From Thiobacillus sp. UBA2597 (lineage in GTDB: Bacteria > Pseudomonadota > Gammaproteobacteria > Burkholderiales > Thiobacillaceae): a stretch of 16,198 nucleotides of DNA. The notes under the pieces were generated by a model. It worked only from the letters and a program-made list of their open reading frames with translations. It did no database searches and was not told the origin of the DNA. Positions 1 to 6,366 of the stretch are shown here, in pieces (the first letter of the stretch is position 1; every line of letters starts with the position of its first letter). The DNA lies in assembly GCA_002339725.1 (NCBI GenBank), contig DDKN01000047.1, positions 1-16,198 on the forward strand, in the 5' to 3' direction. Position numbers and translations under genes: made by a program.

Positions 1-320
1 TTCTCCCAGGCGTCGCGCAGGCCCTTGGGCGGTTCGGGTTCCTTCAGGTAGGCGAGCAGGCGGCCGATCTCGCGCAGCTTGGCCGGGTCCTCCTCGCCCA
101 TGCCCAGCGCCACGCGCTGCACGGTGCCGAACAGATTGGCCAGCACCGGCATGGCATGCCCCTTGGGTTTTTCGAACAGCAGGGCGGGGCCGCCGGCGCG
201 CAGCACGCGGTCGCCGATCTCGGTCATCTCCAGCCTGGGGTCGACCTCGATGCCGATGCGTTTGAGTTCGCCGCGCTGCTCGAGTTGGGCGATGAAGTCC
301 CGCAGGTCCTTGTATTGCAC
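1..320 (-). CDS. ubiD: UbiD, 4-hydroxy-3-polyprenylbenzoate decarboxylase (5' part only)
   Basis: The gene runs off the left edge, and about 106 N-terminal codons of a family usually near 490 residues are visible. UbiD decarboxylates the polyprenylated 4-hydroxybenzoate ring in ubiquinone synthesis, using prenylated FMN made by UbiX; this is family knowledge. The sequence shows the family's N-terminal signature: YKDLRDFIAQLEQRGELKRI, then RAGGPALLFEKPKG, NLFGT, RVALGMG and YLKEPEPPKG. All line up with my memory of the E. coli protein. I chose the GTG at 318-320 because an in-frame stop, which is the dolP-like gene's own TAA at 330-332, leaves no earlier room and the protein begins as the family does (VQYKDLRDF). 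Only 9 nt separate it from the upstream stop, with a weak AAGAG Shine-Dalgarno sequence, so it is probably the last visible gene of the yraN-diaA-dolP operon. Confidence 0.93.
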   Translation of the reverse strand, partial: MQYKDLRDFIAQLEQRGELKRIGIEVDPRLEMTEIGDRVLRAGGPALLFEKPKGHAMPVLANLFGTVQRVALGMGEEDPAKLREIGRLLAYLKEPEPPKGLRDAWE

Positions 321-329
321 GGCGCGCTC

Positions 330-899
330 TTAGTCGAGGTATTCGAAGACCTTGACCACCTTGAGCACGCCGCCGGTGCCGGCGGCGATCTGGGCCGCGG
401 CGTCGCCCTCGGCGCGCGTGACCAGGCCCATCAGGTAGACGATGCCGCGTTCGGTGACCACCTTGACGTGGTTGCCGCGGACCCGGCCGTCGTCGAACAG
501 GCGGGTCTTCACCCGGGCGGTGATCATGCTGTCGTTGCTGCGGCCGACCAGGGAGGAGGGCGCGGCGAGGGCGACCTCGTTGATGGTCTCGCGCACGTTG
601 ACCACACCCCGGGCGATCTCCTCGACCCTGGCGCGGTTGGCTTCGGTGCTGGCCTCGCCGGTAATCAGCAACCGGCGGTTGAAGCTGGTGAAGTTGGCGT
701 GCACCCCTTCGAGCTTGGCGTTCATCAGGCGGGCAGCGGCGGTGAGTTCGATCTCCTCGTCCATCAGATAGGTGGTGGCGGTGCGGCGATCGTCCGCCAT
801 CAGCGCGCCGGCGCCGACGCCGCCCACCACGAGCGGGGCGCAGCCGGTAAGCGGCAGGCTGATAAGGCCAAGCAGGGCAATGAGCAGGGTGTGGCGCAT
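330..899 (-). CDS. dolP: DolP/YraP-like outer-membrane lipoprotein with two BON domains
   Basis: This is a 189-residue predicted lipoprotein. The signal peptide (residues 1-19, hydrophobic LLIALLGLISLPL) ends in a lipobox LTGC with the lipidated Cys at 20. The next residue is Ala rather than Asp, which by the usual Lol rule favours outer-membrane sorting. Two BON-like stretches follow, about 47-112 (FTSFNRRLLITGEA, VVNVRETINEV) and about 120-188 (ITARVKTRLFDD, NHVKVVTERGIVYLMGLVT, GVLKVVKVFEYLD). E. coli DolP has the same architecture and maintains outer-membrane integrity and BAM function at division-site anionic lipids; applying that role here is inference. The start is ATG at 897-899, one base after the TGA of the diaA-like gene. 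Location downstream of diaA matches the E. coli yraN-diaA-dolP order and supports the call. Confidence 0.9.
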   Translation of the reverse strand: MRHTLLIALLGLISLPLTGCAPLVVGGVGAGALMADDRRTATTYLMDEEIELTAAARLMNAKLEGVHANFTSFNRRLLITGEASTEANRARVEEIARGVVNVRETINEVALAAPSSLVGRSNDSMITARVKTRLFDDGRVRGNHVKVVTERGIVYLMGLVTRAEGDAAAQIAAGTGGVLKVVKVFEYLD

Positions 900-900
900 G

Positions 901-1488
901 TCAGGCTCCCAATAACAGATAGTCGATGCTGTCGCACAGGCAGTGCAGGGCCAGCCGGTGAATCTCCTGAATGCGGGCCAGGCTGTCGCCCGGTGCGCAG
1001 ATCAGGATGTCGCGCTCGCTCAGCATTTCAGCCAGCTCACCGCCGTCCTGGCCGGTTAGAGCGATCAAAGTCATTTCGCGTTCCTGAGCGGCGCGCGCCG
1101 CCTCGATCACGTTGCGCGAGCCGCCGGTGGCGGAGATGGCGAACAGGATGTCGCCCGGCAGGCCCAGGGCGCTGATCTGGCGCGCATAGACCATGGCAAA
1201 GTCGGAGTCGTCGGCGATCGAGGTGAGCGTGGTGCTGTCGGCATTGAGCGCGAGGGCGGCCAGGGCCGGGCGCTCGCGCTCGAAGCGGTTGAGCAGGTCC
1301 GACACCAGGTGTTGGGCGTCGGCGGCCGAGGCGCCATTGCCACAGGCGAGCAGCTTGCCCTCGTGCATGAAGCAGTCGACCAGACGCTCGGCGGCCTGCG
1401 CGATTGGCTCGGCCAGGATATCGGCCGCGTTCAGTTTCGCCTGGGCGCTTTCCTGGAAGGTGTAATAGATGCGTTCGGCCAGATTCAC
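901..1488 (-). CDS. diaA: SIS-domain protein, DiaA or phosphoheptose isomerase (GmhA) family
   Basis: The product has 195 residues and a single SIS (sugar isomerase) domain. The CGNGASAADAQH loop (residues 49-60) and the SATGGSRN phosphosugar-binding loop are visible, and the C-terminus reads RIQEIHRLALHCLCDSID. DiaA stimulates DnaA assembly at oriC; GmhA isomerises sedoheptulose 7-phosphate for LPS heptose. Overall similarity (NRFERERP, ALTGQDGGELAEML, HCLCDSID) and the neighbours yraN and dolP point to DiaA. However, the GmhA metal-site positions are partly kept: His60 is present, the next GmhA ligand position reads Asp64 instead of Glu, and the QEIH histidine is present. Betaproteobacterial proteins of this type are often annotated gmhA, so the symbol is tentative. 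The start is GTG at 1486-1488, preceded by GAGAG 9 nt upstream. It lies 37 nt after yraN. Confidence 0.8.
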   Translation of the reverse strand: MNLAERIYYTFQESAQAKLNAADILAEPIAQAAERLVDCFMHEGKLLACGNGASAADAQHLVSDLLNRFERERPALAALALNADSTTLTSIADDSDFAMVYARQISALGLPGDILFAISATGGSRNVIEAARAAQEREMTLIALTGQDGGELAEMLSERDILICAPGDSLARIQEIHRLALHCLCDSIDYLLLGA

Positions 1489-1525
1489 GGTGGGGCTCTC
1501 GGTTTCGGCCGATTATAGCCGAGGC

Positions 1526-1864
1526 TCAGGAAGCGGCCTCGAAGGCCTGTTTCAGCCATTGGAGGTCGCTGCCTTCGATCAGCACGGCGTCGAAGCGGCA
1601 GGGCGCGCGGCAAGGGTGTTGCAGCAGATACTGTTCGGCGGCGCGGATCAGCCGCGCCTGCTTGGCCGGCGTGATGCTGGCGGCTGCGCCGCCGAAGGCC
1701 GCGCTGGCCCGGCTGCGCACCTCGACGAACACCAGGGTGTGGCCGTCCTGCATCACGAGATCGATCTCGCCCGCGCGACAACGCCAGTTGCGCGCGAGCA
1801 ATTTCAGGCCCTGACGCGAAAGATAGTCGGCCGCGCGATCCTCGGCCGCCGCCCCGCTCGGCAT
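1526..1864 (-). CDS. yraN: YraN, UPF0102 family nuclease-like protein
   Basis: This is a 112-residue protein of the UPF0102 family, whose fold resembles restriction endonucleases and Holliday-junction resolvases; its cellular role is not established. The nuclease-like motif is visible: GEIDLVM (Glu33, Asp35), then VFVEVRSR (Glu48-x-Arg50, where Lys is more usual). The AAEDRAADYLSRQGLKLLARNWR N-terminus, seen here in parts, is also typical. An ATG at 1862-1864 was chosen over the open frame extending to 1921, because a good Shine-Dalgarno (AGGGAGAA) lies just before it and family members begin at this point. The extension would also run into the palindromic repeats. It is the first gene of the minus-strand operon and is divergent from rsmI; in E. 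coli the same genes are neighbours with lpoA between them, which is absent here. Confidence 0.92.
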   Translation of the reverse strand: MPSGAAAEDRAADYLSRQGLKLLARNWRCRAGEIDLVMQDGHTLVFVEVRSRASAAFGGAAASITPAKQARLIRAAEQYLLQHPCRAPCRFDAVLIEGSDLQWLKQAFEAAS

Positions 1865-1921
1865 GGTGTTCTCCCTGTTGTAAATGGGCCTGTTAAACTG
1901 CCGCTCAAGCATTCCCCTCAC

Positions 1922-1995
1922 CCCTGCCCTCTCCCCGGAGGGGAGAGGGGGACGCGGACCCTGCCCTCTCCCCGGAGGGGAAAGGGGGACGCGGA
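1922..1995. repeat. Two tandem 37-bp palindromic repeats (REP-like)
   Basis: Units at 1922-1958 and 1959-1995 are identical except for one base (gagaggg versus aaaggg in the right arm). Each contains inverted arms CCCTCTCCCC and GGGGAGAGGG around a 3-base loop, followed by GGACGCGGA. The style (CCCTCTCCC facing GGGAGAGGG, preceded by CCCCTCACCCC) matches a widespread class of intergenic repeats in proteobacteria. The pair occupies the divergent yraN-rsmI space, so promoters for both genes must lie around or within it. I see no convincing -35/-10 pair there. The GC-rich hairpins could also be transcribed into the 5' leader of either gene. Confidence 0.9.
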
Positions 1996-2034
1996 ATCGC
2001 TGCGCGTTTTCACGTTAAGGGCAATGGAAGCAAG

Positions 2035-2910
2035 ATGCAAGACGCCGCGGCCGTCCCGGGCTGCCTCTACATCGTCGGCACGCCGATCGGCAATCTGCGC
2101 GACATCACGCTGCGCGCACTGGACATCCTGAAGACGGTCGACCTGGTGGCGGCGGAGGACACCCGGGTGACCCAGGGCCTGCTCAGCGCGCATGGCTTGC
2201 AGAAGAAGCTGATCGCCCTGCACGAGCACAACGAGCGCGAGGTGAGCGAGCGCCTGGTTGCCGATCTGGCCGCCGGCAAGAGCGTGGCCTATGTGTCGGA
2301 TGCCGGCACGCCCGGCGTGAGCGATCCCGGCGTGCATCTGGTGCGCCGGGCGCGCGCGGCCGGGGTGCCGGTGCAGGTGGTGCCGGGCCCCAGCGCCGCG
2401 GCCGCGGCGCTCTCGGTGGCGGGGCTGGAAGCGGGGCAATGGCTGTTCTACGGCTTTCTGCCGAGCAAGCCGGCGGCCCGGCGCAAGGCCCTCGAGTCGC
2501 TCAAGGACCTGCCCTGTGCCCTGGTGTTCTACGAGGCACCGCACCGGGTGTGCGAATGCGTGGCCGACCTGGCCGCCGTGCTGGGGCCCGGACGCGAGAT
2601 CGCCATCGCGCGCGAGCTGACCAAGCTGTTCGAGCAGGTACACGTCTGTCGCCTGGAGGAGGCCGGGGCCTGGCTCGCGGCCGACGCCAACCGCTGTCGC
2701 GGCGAATTCGTCCTGATCGTGCAGGGGGCGGCGCCGCACGAGGCGGACACAGACGCCCTGCGGGCGACGCTGGAAATACTTCTGGCCGAGCTGCCCTTGA
2801 AGCAGGCGGTGGTGCTGGCGGTGAAACTGAGCGGCGCGAAAAAGAACACGGTTTACCAATTGGCTCTGGAGCTGCAGAAACATGGACACCCTGACGATCA
2901 CCCGGCCTGA
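2035..2910 (+). CDS. rsmI: RsmI, 16S rRNA (cytidine1402-2'-O)-methyltransferase
   Basis: This 291-residue tetrapyrrole-methylase-fold enzyme uses S-adenosylmethionine to 2'-O-methylate C1402 of 16S rRNA. RsmH, encoded further down this window, N4-methylates the same nucleotide. Family motifs are clear: GTPIGNLRDITLRAL (15-29), AEDTR (40-44), SDAGTPGVSDPG (88-99), VPGPSA, FYGFLPSKP and the C-terminal KLSGAKKNTVYQLAL. The ATG at 2035 follows a GGAAG Shine-Dalgarno and gives the usual N-terminus. The 3' end overlaps pyrC by 29 nt, which suggests co-transcription. Length matches the family. Confidence 0.96.
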   Translation: MQDAAAVPGCLYIVGTPIGNLRDITLRALDILKTVDLVAAEDTRVTQGLLSAHGLQKKLIALHEHNEREVSERLVADLAAGKSVAYVSDAGTPGVSDPGVHLVRRARAAGVPVQVVPGPSAAAAALSVAGLEAGQWLFYGFLPSKPAARRKALESLKDLPCALVFYEAPHRVCECVADLAAVLGPGREIAIARELTKLFEQVHVCRLEEAGAWLAADANRCRGEFVLIVQGAAPHEADTDALRATLEILLAELPLKQAVVLAVKLSGAKKNTVYQLALELQKHGHPDDHPA

Positions 2911-3913
2911 CGACTGGCATCTGCACCTGCGCGACGGCGAGGCGCTGCGCGCCGTGCTGCCCGACACCGCGCGCCGCTTCGCGCGCGCCATCGTCATGCC
3001 CAACCTGAAGCCGCCGGTGCGCACGGTGGAGGATGCGCGCGCCTACCGCGCGCGCATCCTGGCCGCCCTGCCGGCGGGGCTTGATTTCGAGCCCCTGATG
3101 ACGCTGTATCTCACCGACAACACGACGCCGGACGAAATCGCCAAAGCGAAGTCGAGCGGCTTCGTCCATGCGGTGAAGTATTACCCGGCGGGGGCGACGA
3201 CCAATGCCGACTTCGGGGTCACGGCCGTCGAGCGCGCCTATCCGGCGATCGAGGCCATGGCCGGGCACGGCCTGCCCCTGCTGGTGCACGGCGAAGTGAC
3301 CGATCCCAAGGTCGATGTGTTCGACCGCGAGGCGGTGTTCATCGACCGGGTGCTGGTGCCGCTGCTTACGCGCTTTCCGACATTGAAGCTGGTGCTGGAG
3401 CACACCACCACGCGCGAGGGCATCGAGTTCGTCAGGGCGCAGCCGGCCAATGTGGCGGCGACCCTGACGGCGCATCACCTGCTCTACAACCGCAACGCCA
3501 TGTTCCAGGGCGGTATCCGGCCGCATTACTACTGCCTGCCGGTGCTCAAGCGCGAGGCGCATCGCCAGGCGTTGATCGAGGCGGCGGTCTCGGGCGACCC
3601 GAAGTTCTTTCTCGGCACCGACAGCGCGCCGCATGCCAAGAGCGCCAAGGAATGCGCCTGCGGCTGTGCCGGCATCTACACGGCGCACGCCGGCATTGAG
3701 CTCTATGCCGAGGTGTTCGAGGCGGCCGGGGCGCTCGACCGGCTGGAGGCCTTTGCCAGTTTCCATGGACCGGATTTCTACGGCCTGCCGCGCAATCCGG
3801 ACAAGATCACCCTGCGCAAGTCGGCCTGGGCCGCGCCGGACAGCATCGCCTTCGGCAATGATGTGCTGGTGCCGCTGCGCGCGGGGGAACCGATTGCCTG
3901 GCAACTGGTCTGA
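2882..3913 (+). CDS. pyrC: PyrC, dihydroorotase
   Basis: The 343-residue zinc amidohydrolase catalyses reversible cyclisation of N-carbamoyl-aspartate to dihydroorotate in pyrimidine synthesis, in the cytoplasm. The full metal and active-site set of the E. coli-type enzyme is visible: His13 and His15 (DWHLHLRDG), the carboxylated Lys99 (VKYYPAGATTN), His136 (LVHGEVT), His174 (LEHTTT) and Asp247 (LGTDSAPHA). The ATG at 2882 lies inside the rsmI coding region but is required, because DDWHLHLRDG starts only ten residues later. The end of the gene contains the likely rnpB promoter. No sign of truncation. Confidence 0.97.
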   Translation: MDTLTITRPDDWHLHLRDGEALRAVLPDTARRFARAIVMPNLKPPVRTVEDARAYRARILAALPAGLDFEPLMTLYLTDNTTPDEIAKAKSSGFVHAVKYYPAGATTNADFGVTAVERAYPAIEAMAGHGLPLLVHGEVTDPKVDVFDREAVFIDRVLVPLLTRFPTLKLVLEHTTTREGIEFVRAQPANVAATLTAHHLLYNRNAMFQGGIRPHYYCLPVLKREAHRQALIEAAVSGDPKFFLGTDSAPHAKSAKECACGCAGIYTAHAGIELYAEVFEAAGALDRLEAFASFHGPDFYGLPRNPDKITLRKSAWAAPDSIAFGNDVLVPLRAGEPIAWQLV

Positions 3914-3927
3914 CCGGTCCGTATACT
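3899..3927 (+). promoter_or_regulatory. Probable sigma70 promoter for rnpB
   Basis: A -10 element TATACT (3922-3927) lies 7 bases before the first paired base of RNase P RNA. A poor -35 match TGGCAA (3899-3904) sits 17 bp upstream, inside the last codons of pyrC. The position fits a start at about 3934; the -35 is weak, so the assignment rests mainly on the -10. Confidence 0.6.
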
Positions 3928-3934
3928 GGTCACG

Positions 3935-4411
3935 GGAGTCGGCCAGGCAATCGCTGCTCTTCGATCGTGGTGGAGGACAACACGCCGCAGGCGTGTTGCG
4001 GCGTAGGCTAATGCGCGCAAGCGCGTTATGCCGAAGCCAAAGTCCGAAAGGACTTGCCTCTGCCGGAGCGAAGCGAAGGCAGAGGAAAGTCCGGGCTCCA
4101 CAGGGCAGGGTGCCAGGTAACACCTGGGCGCCGCGAGGCGACGGAATAGTGCAACAGAAACACACCGCCGATGGCCGTCCGCAAGGACGGATCAGGTAAG
4201 GGTGAAATCGTGCGGTAAGAGCGCACGGACGGGCTGGCAACAGTCCCGGCGGGCAAACCCCACCCGGAGCAAAGCCAAATAGGCAGGCATTGAGGCGGCC
4301 CGCTGAGCCTGCGGGTAGGCTGCACGAGGCGGCGAGCGATCGCCGTCCCAGAGGAATGATTGCCTCGGGTCGCAAGACCTCAGACAGAACCCGGCTTATC
4401 GGCCGGCTCCC
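3935..4411 (+). ncRNA. rnpB: RNase P RNA, bacterial type A, with an expanded P3 region
   Basis: This is the catalytic RNA that removes tRNA 5' leaders together with RnpA. Conserved elements are in order: the 5' P1 strand GGAGTCGGCC (about 3935-3944) pairing with GGCCGGCTCC (4401-4410); P2 AGGCAATC with GATTGCCT near 4365; GAGGAAAGTCCGGGCTCC (4082-4099); GGGTGCCAGGTAAC; ATCAGGTAAGGGTGAAA; GAGCAAAGCCAAATAG; GGGTAGGCTGC; ACAGAACCCGGCTTATCGG. The ends are set by P1 and are accurate to a few bases. The RNA is about 477 nt, roughly 100 nt longer than the E. coli RNA (377 nt). The extra sequence lies between the P3 strands CTGCTCTTCG (3954-3963) and CGAAGGCAG (4074-4082) and holds several added hairpins, including a repeat related to those in the dcw operon. 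Confidence 0.95.
3978..4064 (+). repeat. Palindromic repeat insert in the rnpB P3 arm
   Basis: Three consecutive hairpins lie here. The first is CAACACGC/GCGTGTTG (3978-3998). The second is the core GGCGTAGGCTAA (4000-4011), whose stem TAATGCGC (4009-4016) pairs with GCGCGTTA (4021-4028) over a GCAA tetraloop; ATGCCGAAGCCAAA follows. The third is AAGTCC-GAAA-GGACTT (4040-4055). The 12-base left core matches GGCGCAGGCTAA at 14930-14941 in 11 of 12 positions, and both copies have CCAAA on the right side. The segment 4050-4064 is an inverted copy (14 of 15 bases) of 4078-4092, the conserved strand leading to P4. Confidence 0.7.
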
Positions 4412-4420
4412 ACCTTCTCA

Positions 4421-4458
4421 TGCGCCGTCCCCGGGCAATCCGGGGGCTTTTCGGCGCA
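4421..4458 (+). terminator. Terminator-like hairpin downstream of rnpB
   Basis: CCCCGG (4429-4434) pairs with CCGGGG (4440-4445) over a GCAAT loop, followed by GCTTTTC. An outer arm TGCGCCG/CGGCGCA (4421-4427 and 4452-4458) encloses the T run. The T tract is only four bases, so it may act as a weak terminator or a processing stop. It is placed where rnpB transcription should end and before the mraZ promoter. Confidence 0.65.
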
Positions 4459-4586
4459 CGCGGGCATCCGCTCTTAACAATCCACTTTAAGTTCCGAGCG
4501 TACCCCCTTCTTTATTCTCCCTATTTGCGCGTGTTGGCTTTCGCACGTAAGTCATTGTCTTCATTGAAAAAAATCGCGCAACGGCC

Positions 4587-4616
4587 TTGACAGTGCGGGT
4601 CTTGGGCCACTAAAGT
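4587..4616 (+). promoter_or_regulatory. Probable dcw operon promoter (sigma70 type)
   Basis: A perfect -35 TTGACA (4587-4592) is followed after 18 bp by TAAAGT (4611-4616), which keeps four of six -10 bases. A run of A (4567-4573) lies upstream of the -35 in the AT-richest part of the window, where an UP element could sit. The -10 overlaps the first MraZ-type operator repeat, which fits autorepression. The start site would be about 4623, leaving a leader of roughly 60 nt before mraZ. Confidence 0.7.
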
Positions 4617-4659
4617 GGGGACCAATGGAGAAAAGTGGAGGAAAGTGGGTTCGGGTGGA
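4615..4659 (+). promoter_or_regulatory. MraZ operator: five TGGR repeats at 10-bp spacing
   Basis: GTGGG (4615), ATGGA (4625), GTGGA (4635), GTGGG (4645) and GTGGA (4655) each start exactly 10 bp apart. MraZ of E. coli and Mycoplasma is known to bind direct TGGG/GTGGG-type repeats separated by 5 nt upstream of mraZ. The array begins at the -10 element and ends 23 bp before the mraZ start codon, so binding should block promoter access and early elongation. The regulatory effect here is inferred. Confidence 0.85.
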
Positions 4660-4682
4660 AACATCCGGCTCAGGAGGCGGCG

Positions 4683-5153
4683 ATGTTCAGGGGGCTCAGT
4701 GCATTGGCGGTCGACGGCAAAGGCCGGCTCGCCATTCCGACCAAATACCGCGAGCTGTTGATGGAGCGCTGTGGCGGTCGTTTGGTCGTCACCGCCGATC
4801 CCAGCGGTTGCCTGCTCCTGTATCCCTTTCCCGAATGGGAGCCGATCGAGCGCAAGCTGACCTCCCTGTCCAGTTTCAATCCGGTCAGCCGCCAGCTGCA
4901 GCGCATCCTGGTCGGTTCGGCCTCCGATGTCGAACTCGACAGCGCCGGCCGCATCCTGCTGCCGCCCATGCTGCGCAAGCACGCCAATCTGGAGAAGGAG
5001 GCGATGCTGGTGGGCCAGGGCAACAAGTTCGAGATCTGGAGCGAGCCGGCCTGGCAGGCGCAGTACGAAACGGCCGGTCAGCTGCCCGAGCTGCTCGGCA
5101 ACGCCCTGCAGAACGGCGAGCTGCCGGACGAGCTGAAGGGGTTCTCTTTGTGA
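4683..5153 (+). CDS. mraZ: MraZ, transcriptional regulator of the dcw cluster
   Basis: The 156-residue protein has two SpoVT/AbrB-like (MraZ) domains, marked by the DxxxR signatures DGKGRLAIP (11-19) and DSAGRILLP (86-94). MraZ forms a ring oligomer that binds repeats upstream of its own gene and represses the dcw operon in E. coli. The ATG at 4683 was chosen because AGGAGG lies at 4672-4677 and the protein starts MFRGLSALAVDGKGR as the family does. An earlier in-frame ATG would fall in the operator array. The gene is first in the operon, and its TGA overlaps the GTG start of rsmH. Confidence 0.97.
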   Translation: MFRGLSALAVDGKGRLAIPTKYRELLMERCGGRLVVTADPSGCLLLYPFPEWEPIERKLTSLSSFNPVSRQLQRILVGSASDVELDSAGRILLPPMLRKHANLEKEAMLVGQGNKFEIWSEPAWQAQYETAGQLPELLGNALQNGELPDELKGFSL

Positions 5154-6100
5154 CCGATGGGCAGTTGGCCCATGTCCCGGTCCTGTTGGAAGAGACGTTG
5201 GAGGCACTGAACATTCGGCCGGAGGGCATTTACGTCGACGCCACCTTCGGCCGTGGCGGCCACAGCCGGGCCATTCTTGGCCGGCTGGGGGCGCAGGGTC
5301 GGCTGGTGGCGCTGGACCGCGATCCGCGCGCCGTGGCCGAAGGCGAGAGCATCCGCGATGCGCGCTTCCGGATCGTGCATGCCCCCTTCAGCCGGCTCAA
5401 GGCGACCCTGGCGTCGTTGGGCCTGGTCGCGGTGGATGGGGTGCTGCTCGACATCGGCGTGTCCAGTCCGCAGATCGACGAGGCGGCGCGCGGTTTCAGT
5501 TTCCGCTTCGATGCGCCGCTCGACATGCGCATGGACACCAGCCAGGGCGAGACGGCGGCGGCGTGGCTGAACCGGGCGAGCGAGGAAGAGATCGCGCGGG
5601 TCATCCGCGACTATGGCGAAGAGCGCTTTGCCAAGGCGGTTGCCCGGGCGATCGTGCAGGCGCGCAGCGAGGCGCCGATCACCCGAACCGTGCAGCTGGC
5701 GCGGATCGTGGCTTCGGCGGTGCGCACGCGCGAGCGCGGCCAGGACCCGGCGACGCGCACCTTCCAGGCGGTGCGGATTCACATCAACCGCGAGCTGGAG
5801 GAGCTGGCGCAGGCCCTGCCGCAAAGCGTCGAGGTGTTGCGCGCAGGCGGGCGCCTGGCGGTGATCAGTTTTCATTCCTTGGAGGATCGGATGGTCAAGC
5901 GGTTCATGCGGGCGGAGGCGAAGGGCGAGGAGTTTCCGCCCGAGATCCCCCTGCCCGCCCATGCCATCCGGCCTGGCCGGCTGCGTCTGGTCGGCCGCGC
6001 CATCCGCGCCTCCGCAGCCGAGGTGGCGCGCAACCCGCGCGCCCGCAGTGCCGTGCTGCGGGTGGCGGAACGAACGGCGGAGGCGGCATGCTCAGGCTGA
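5150..6100 (+). CDS. rsmH: RsmH (MraW), 16S rRNA (cytosine1402-N4)-methyltransferase
   Basis: The 316-residue SAM-dependent methyltransferase N4-methylates C1402 of 16S rRNA, the partner modification to RsmI. Visible motifs are HVPVLLEETLEAL near the start, the SAM-binding VDATFGRGGHS (29-39), LLDIGVSSPQID, GFSFRFDAPLDMRMD, VRIHINRELEEL and VISFHSLEDRMVKRFMR. The start is a GTG at 5150 that overlaps the mraZ stop (GTGA), preceded by AAGGGG 8 nt upstream; the open frame continues upstream but has no family similarity. It overlaps ftsL by 13 nt at the 3' end. Length is normal. Confidence 0.97.
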   Translation: MTDGQLAHVPVLLEETLEALNIRPEGIYVDATFGRGGHSRAILGRLGAQGRLVALDRDPRAVAEGESIRDARFRIVHAPFSRLKATLASLGLVAVDGVLLDIGVSSPQIDEAARGFSFRFDAPLDMRMDTSQGETAAAWLNRASEEEIARVIRDYGEERFAKAVARAIVQARSEAPITRTVQLARIVASAVRTRERGQDPATRTFQAVRIHINRELEELAQALPQSVEVLRAGGRLAVISFHSLEDRMVKRFMRAEAKGEEFPPEIPLPAHAIRPGRLRLVGRAIRASAAEVARNPRARSAVLRVAERTAEAACSG

Positions 6101-6366
6101 ATGCCCTGCTCGCCATCCTCTTGGTGCTCTGCGCCCTCCTCGTCGTCTCTGCGCGCCATCAGGCGCGCAAATTGTTTATCGAGCTGCAGGCCGAGCAGGA
6201 AAAGGCGCGCAGCCTGGACATCGAGTGGGGCCGCTTGCAGCTGGAGCAGAGCACCTGGGCCATGCATGGCCGGATCGAGCAGGTGGCGCGCCAGCATCTG
6301 CAGATGGCGGTGCCTGAGCCCAAGCAGATCCACATGCTCAATCTGATGCGCAAAGAGGCACCATGA
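6088..6366 (+). CDS. ftsL: FtsL, divisome bitopic membrane protein
   Basis: This 92-residue protein is recognised by position, size and architecture rather than by sequence identity. It has a short cytoplasmic start, one membrane segment (LLAILLVLCALLVVSA, about residues 7-22) and a periplasmic heptad-like coiled coil (about 24-65). FtsL forms a complex with FtsQ and FtsB and activates FtsWI septal synthesis. The tail VARQHLQMAVPEPKQIHML is typical of betaproteobacterial FtsL. The ATG at 6088 lies inside the end of rsmH, and the stop overlaps the ftsI start (ATGA at 6363-6366). Confidence 0.93.
   Translation: MLRLNALLAILLVLCALLVVSARHQARKLFIELQAEQEKARSLDIEWGRLQLEQSTWAMHGRIEQVARQHLQMAVPEPKQIHMLNLMRKEAP

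Noticed and set aside
156..1175. 339-codon open frame on the plus strand opposite the dolP-like and diaA-like genes
   Set aside because: It is antisense to two clearly recognised genes, has no recognisable motif and is explained by GC-rich codon structure.
1865..1921. N-terminal extension of YraN
   Set aside because: The extension lies upstream of a strong Shine-Dalgarno and a family-typical start, and runs towards the palindromic repeats.
1469..2131. Peptide-like translation of the 37-bp repeats (HPCPLPGGERG style)
   Set aside because: Such peptides are routine translations of intergenic repeats of this type; there is no start or Shine-Dalgarno evidence.
2501..4375. 624-codon open frame on the minus strand across rsmI, pyrC and rnpB
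   Set aside because: It is the antisense shadow of two conserved genes and runs through a structural RNA.
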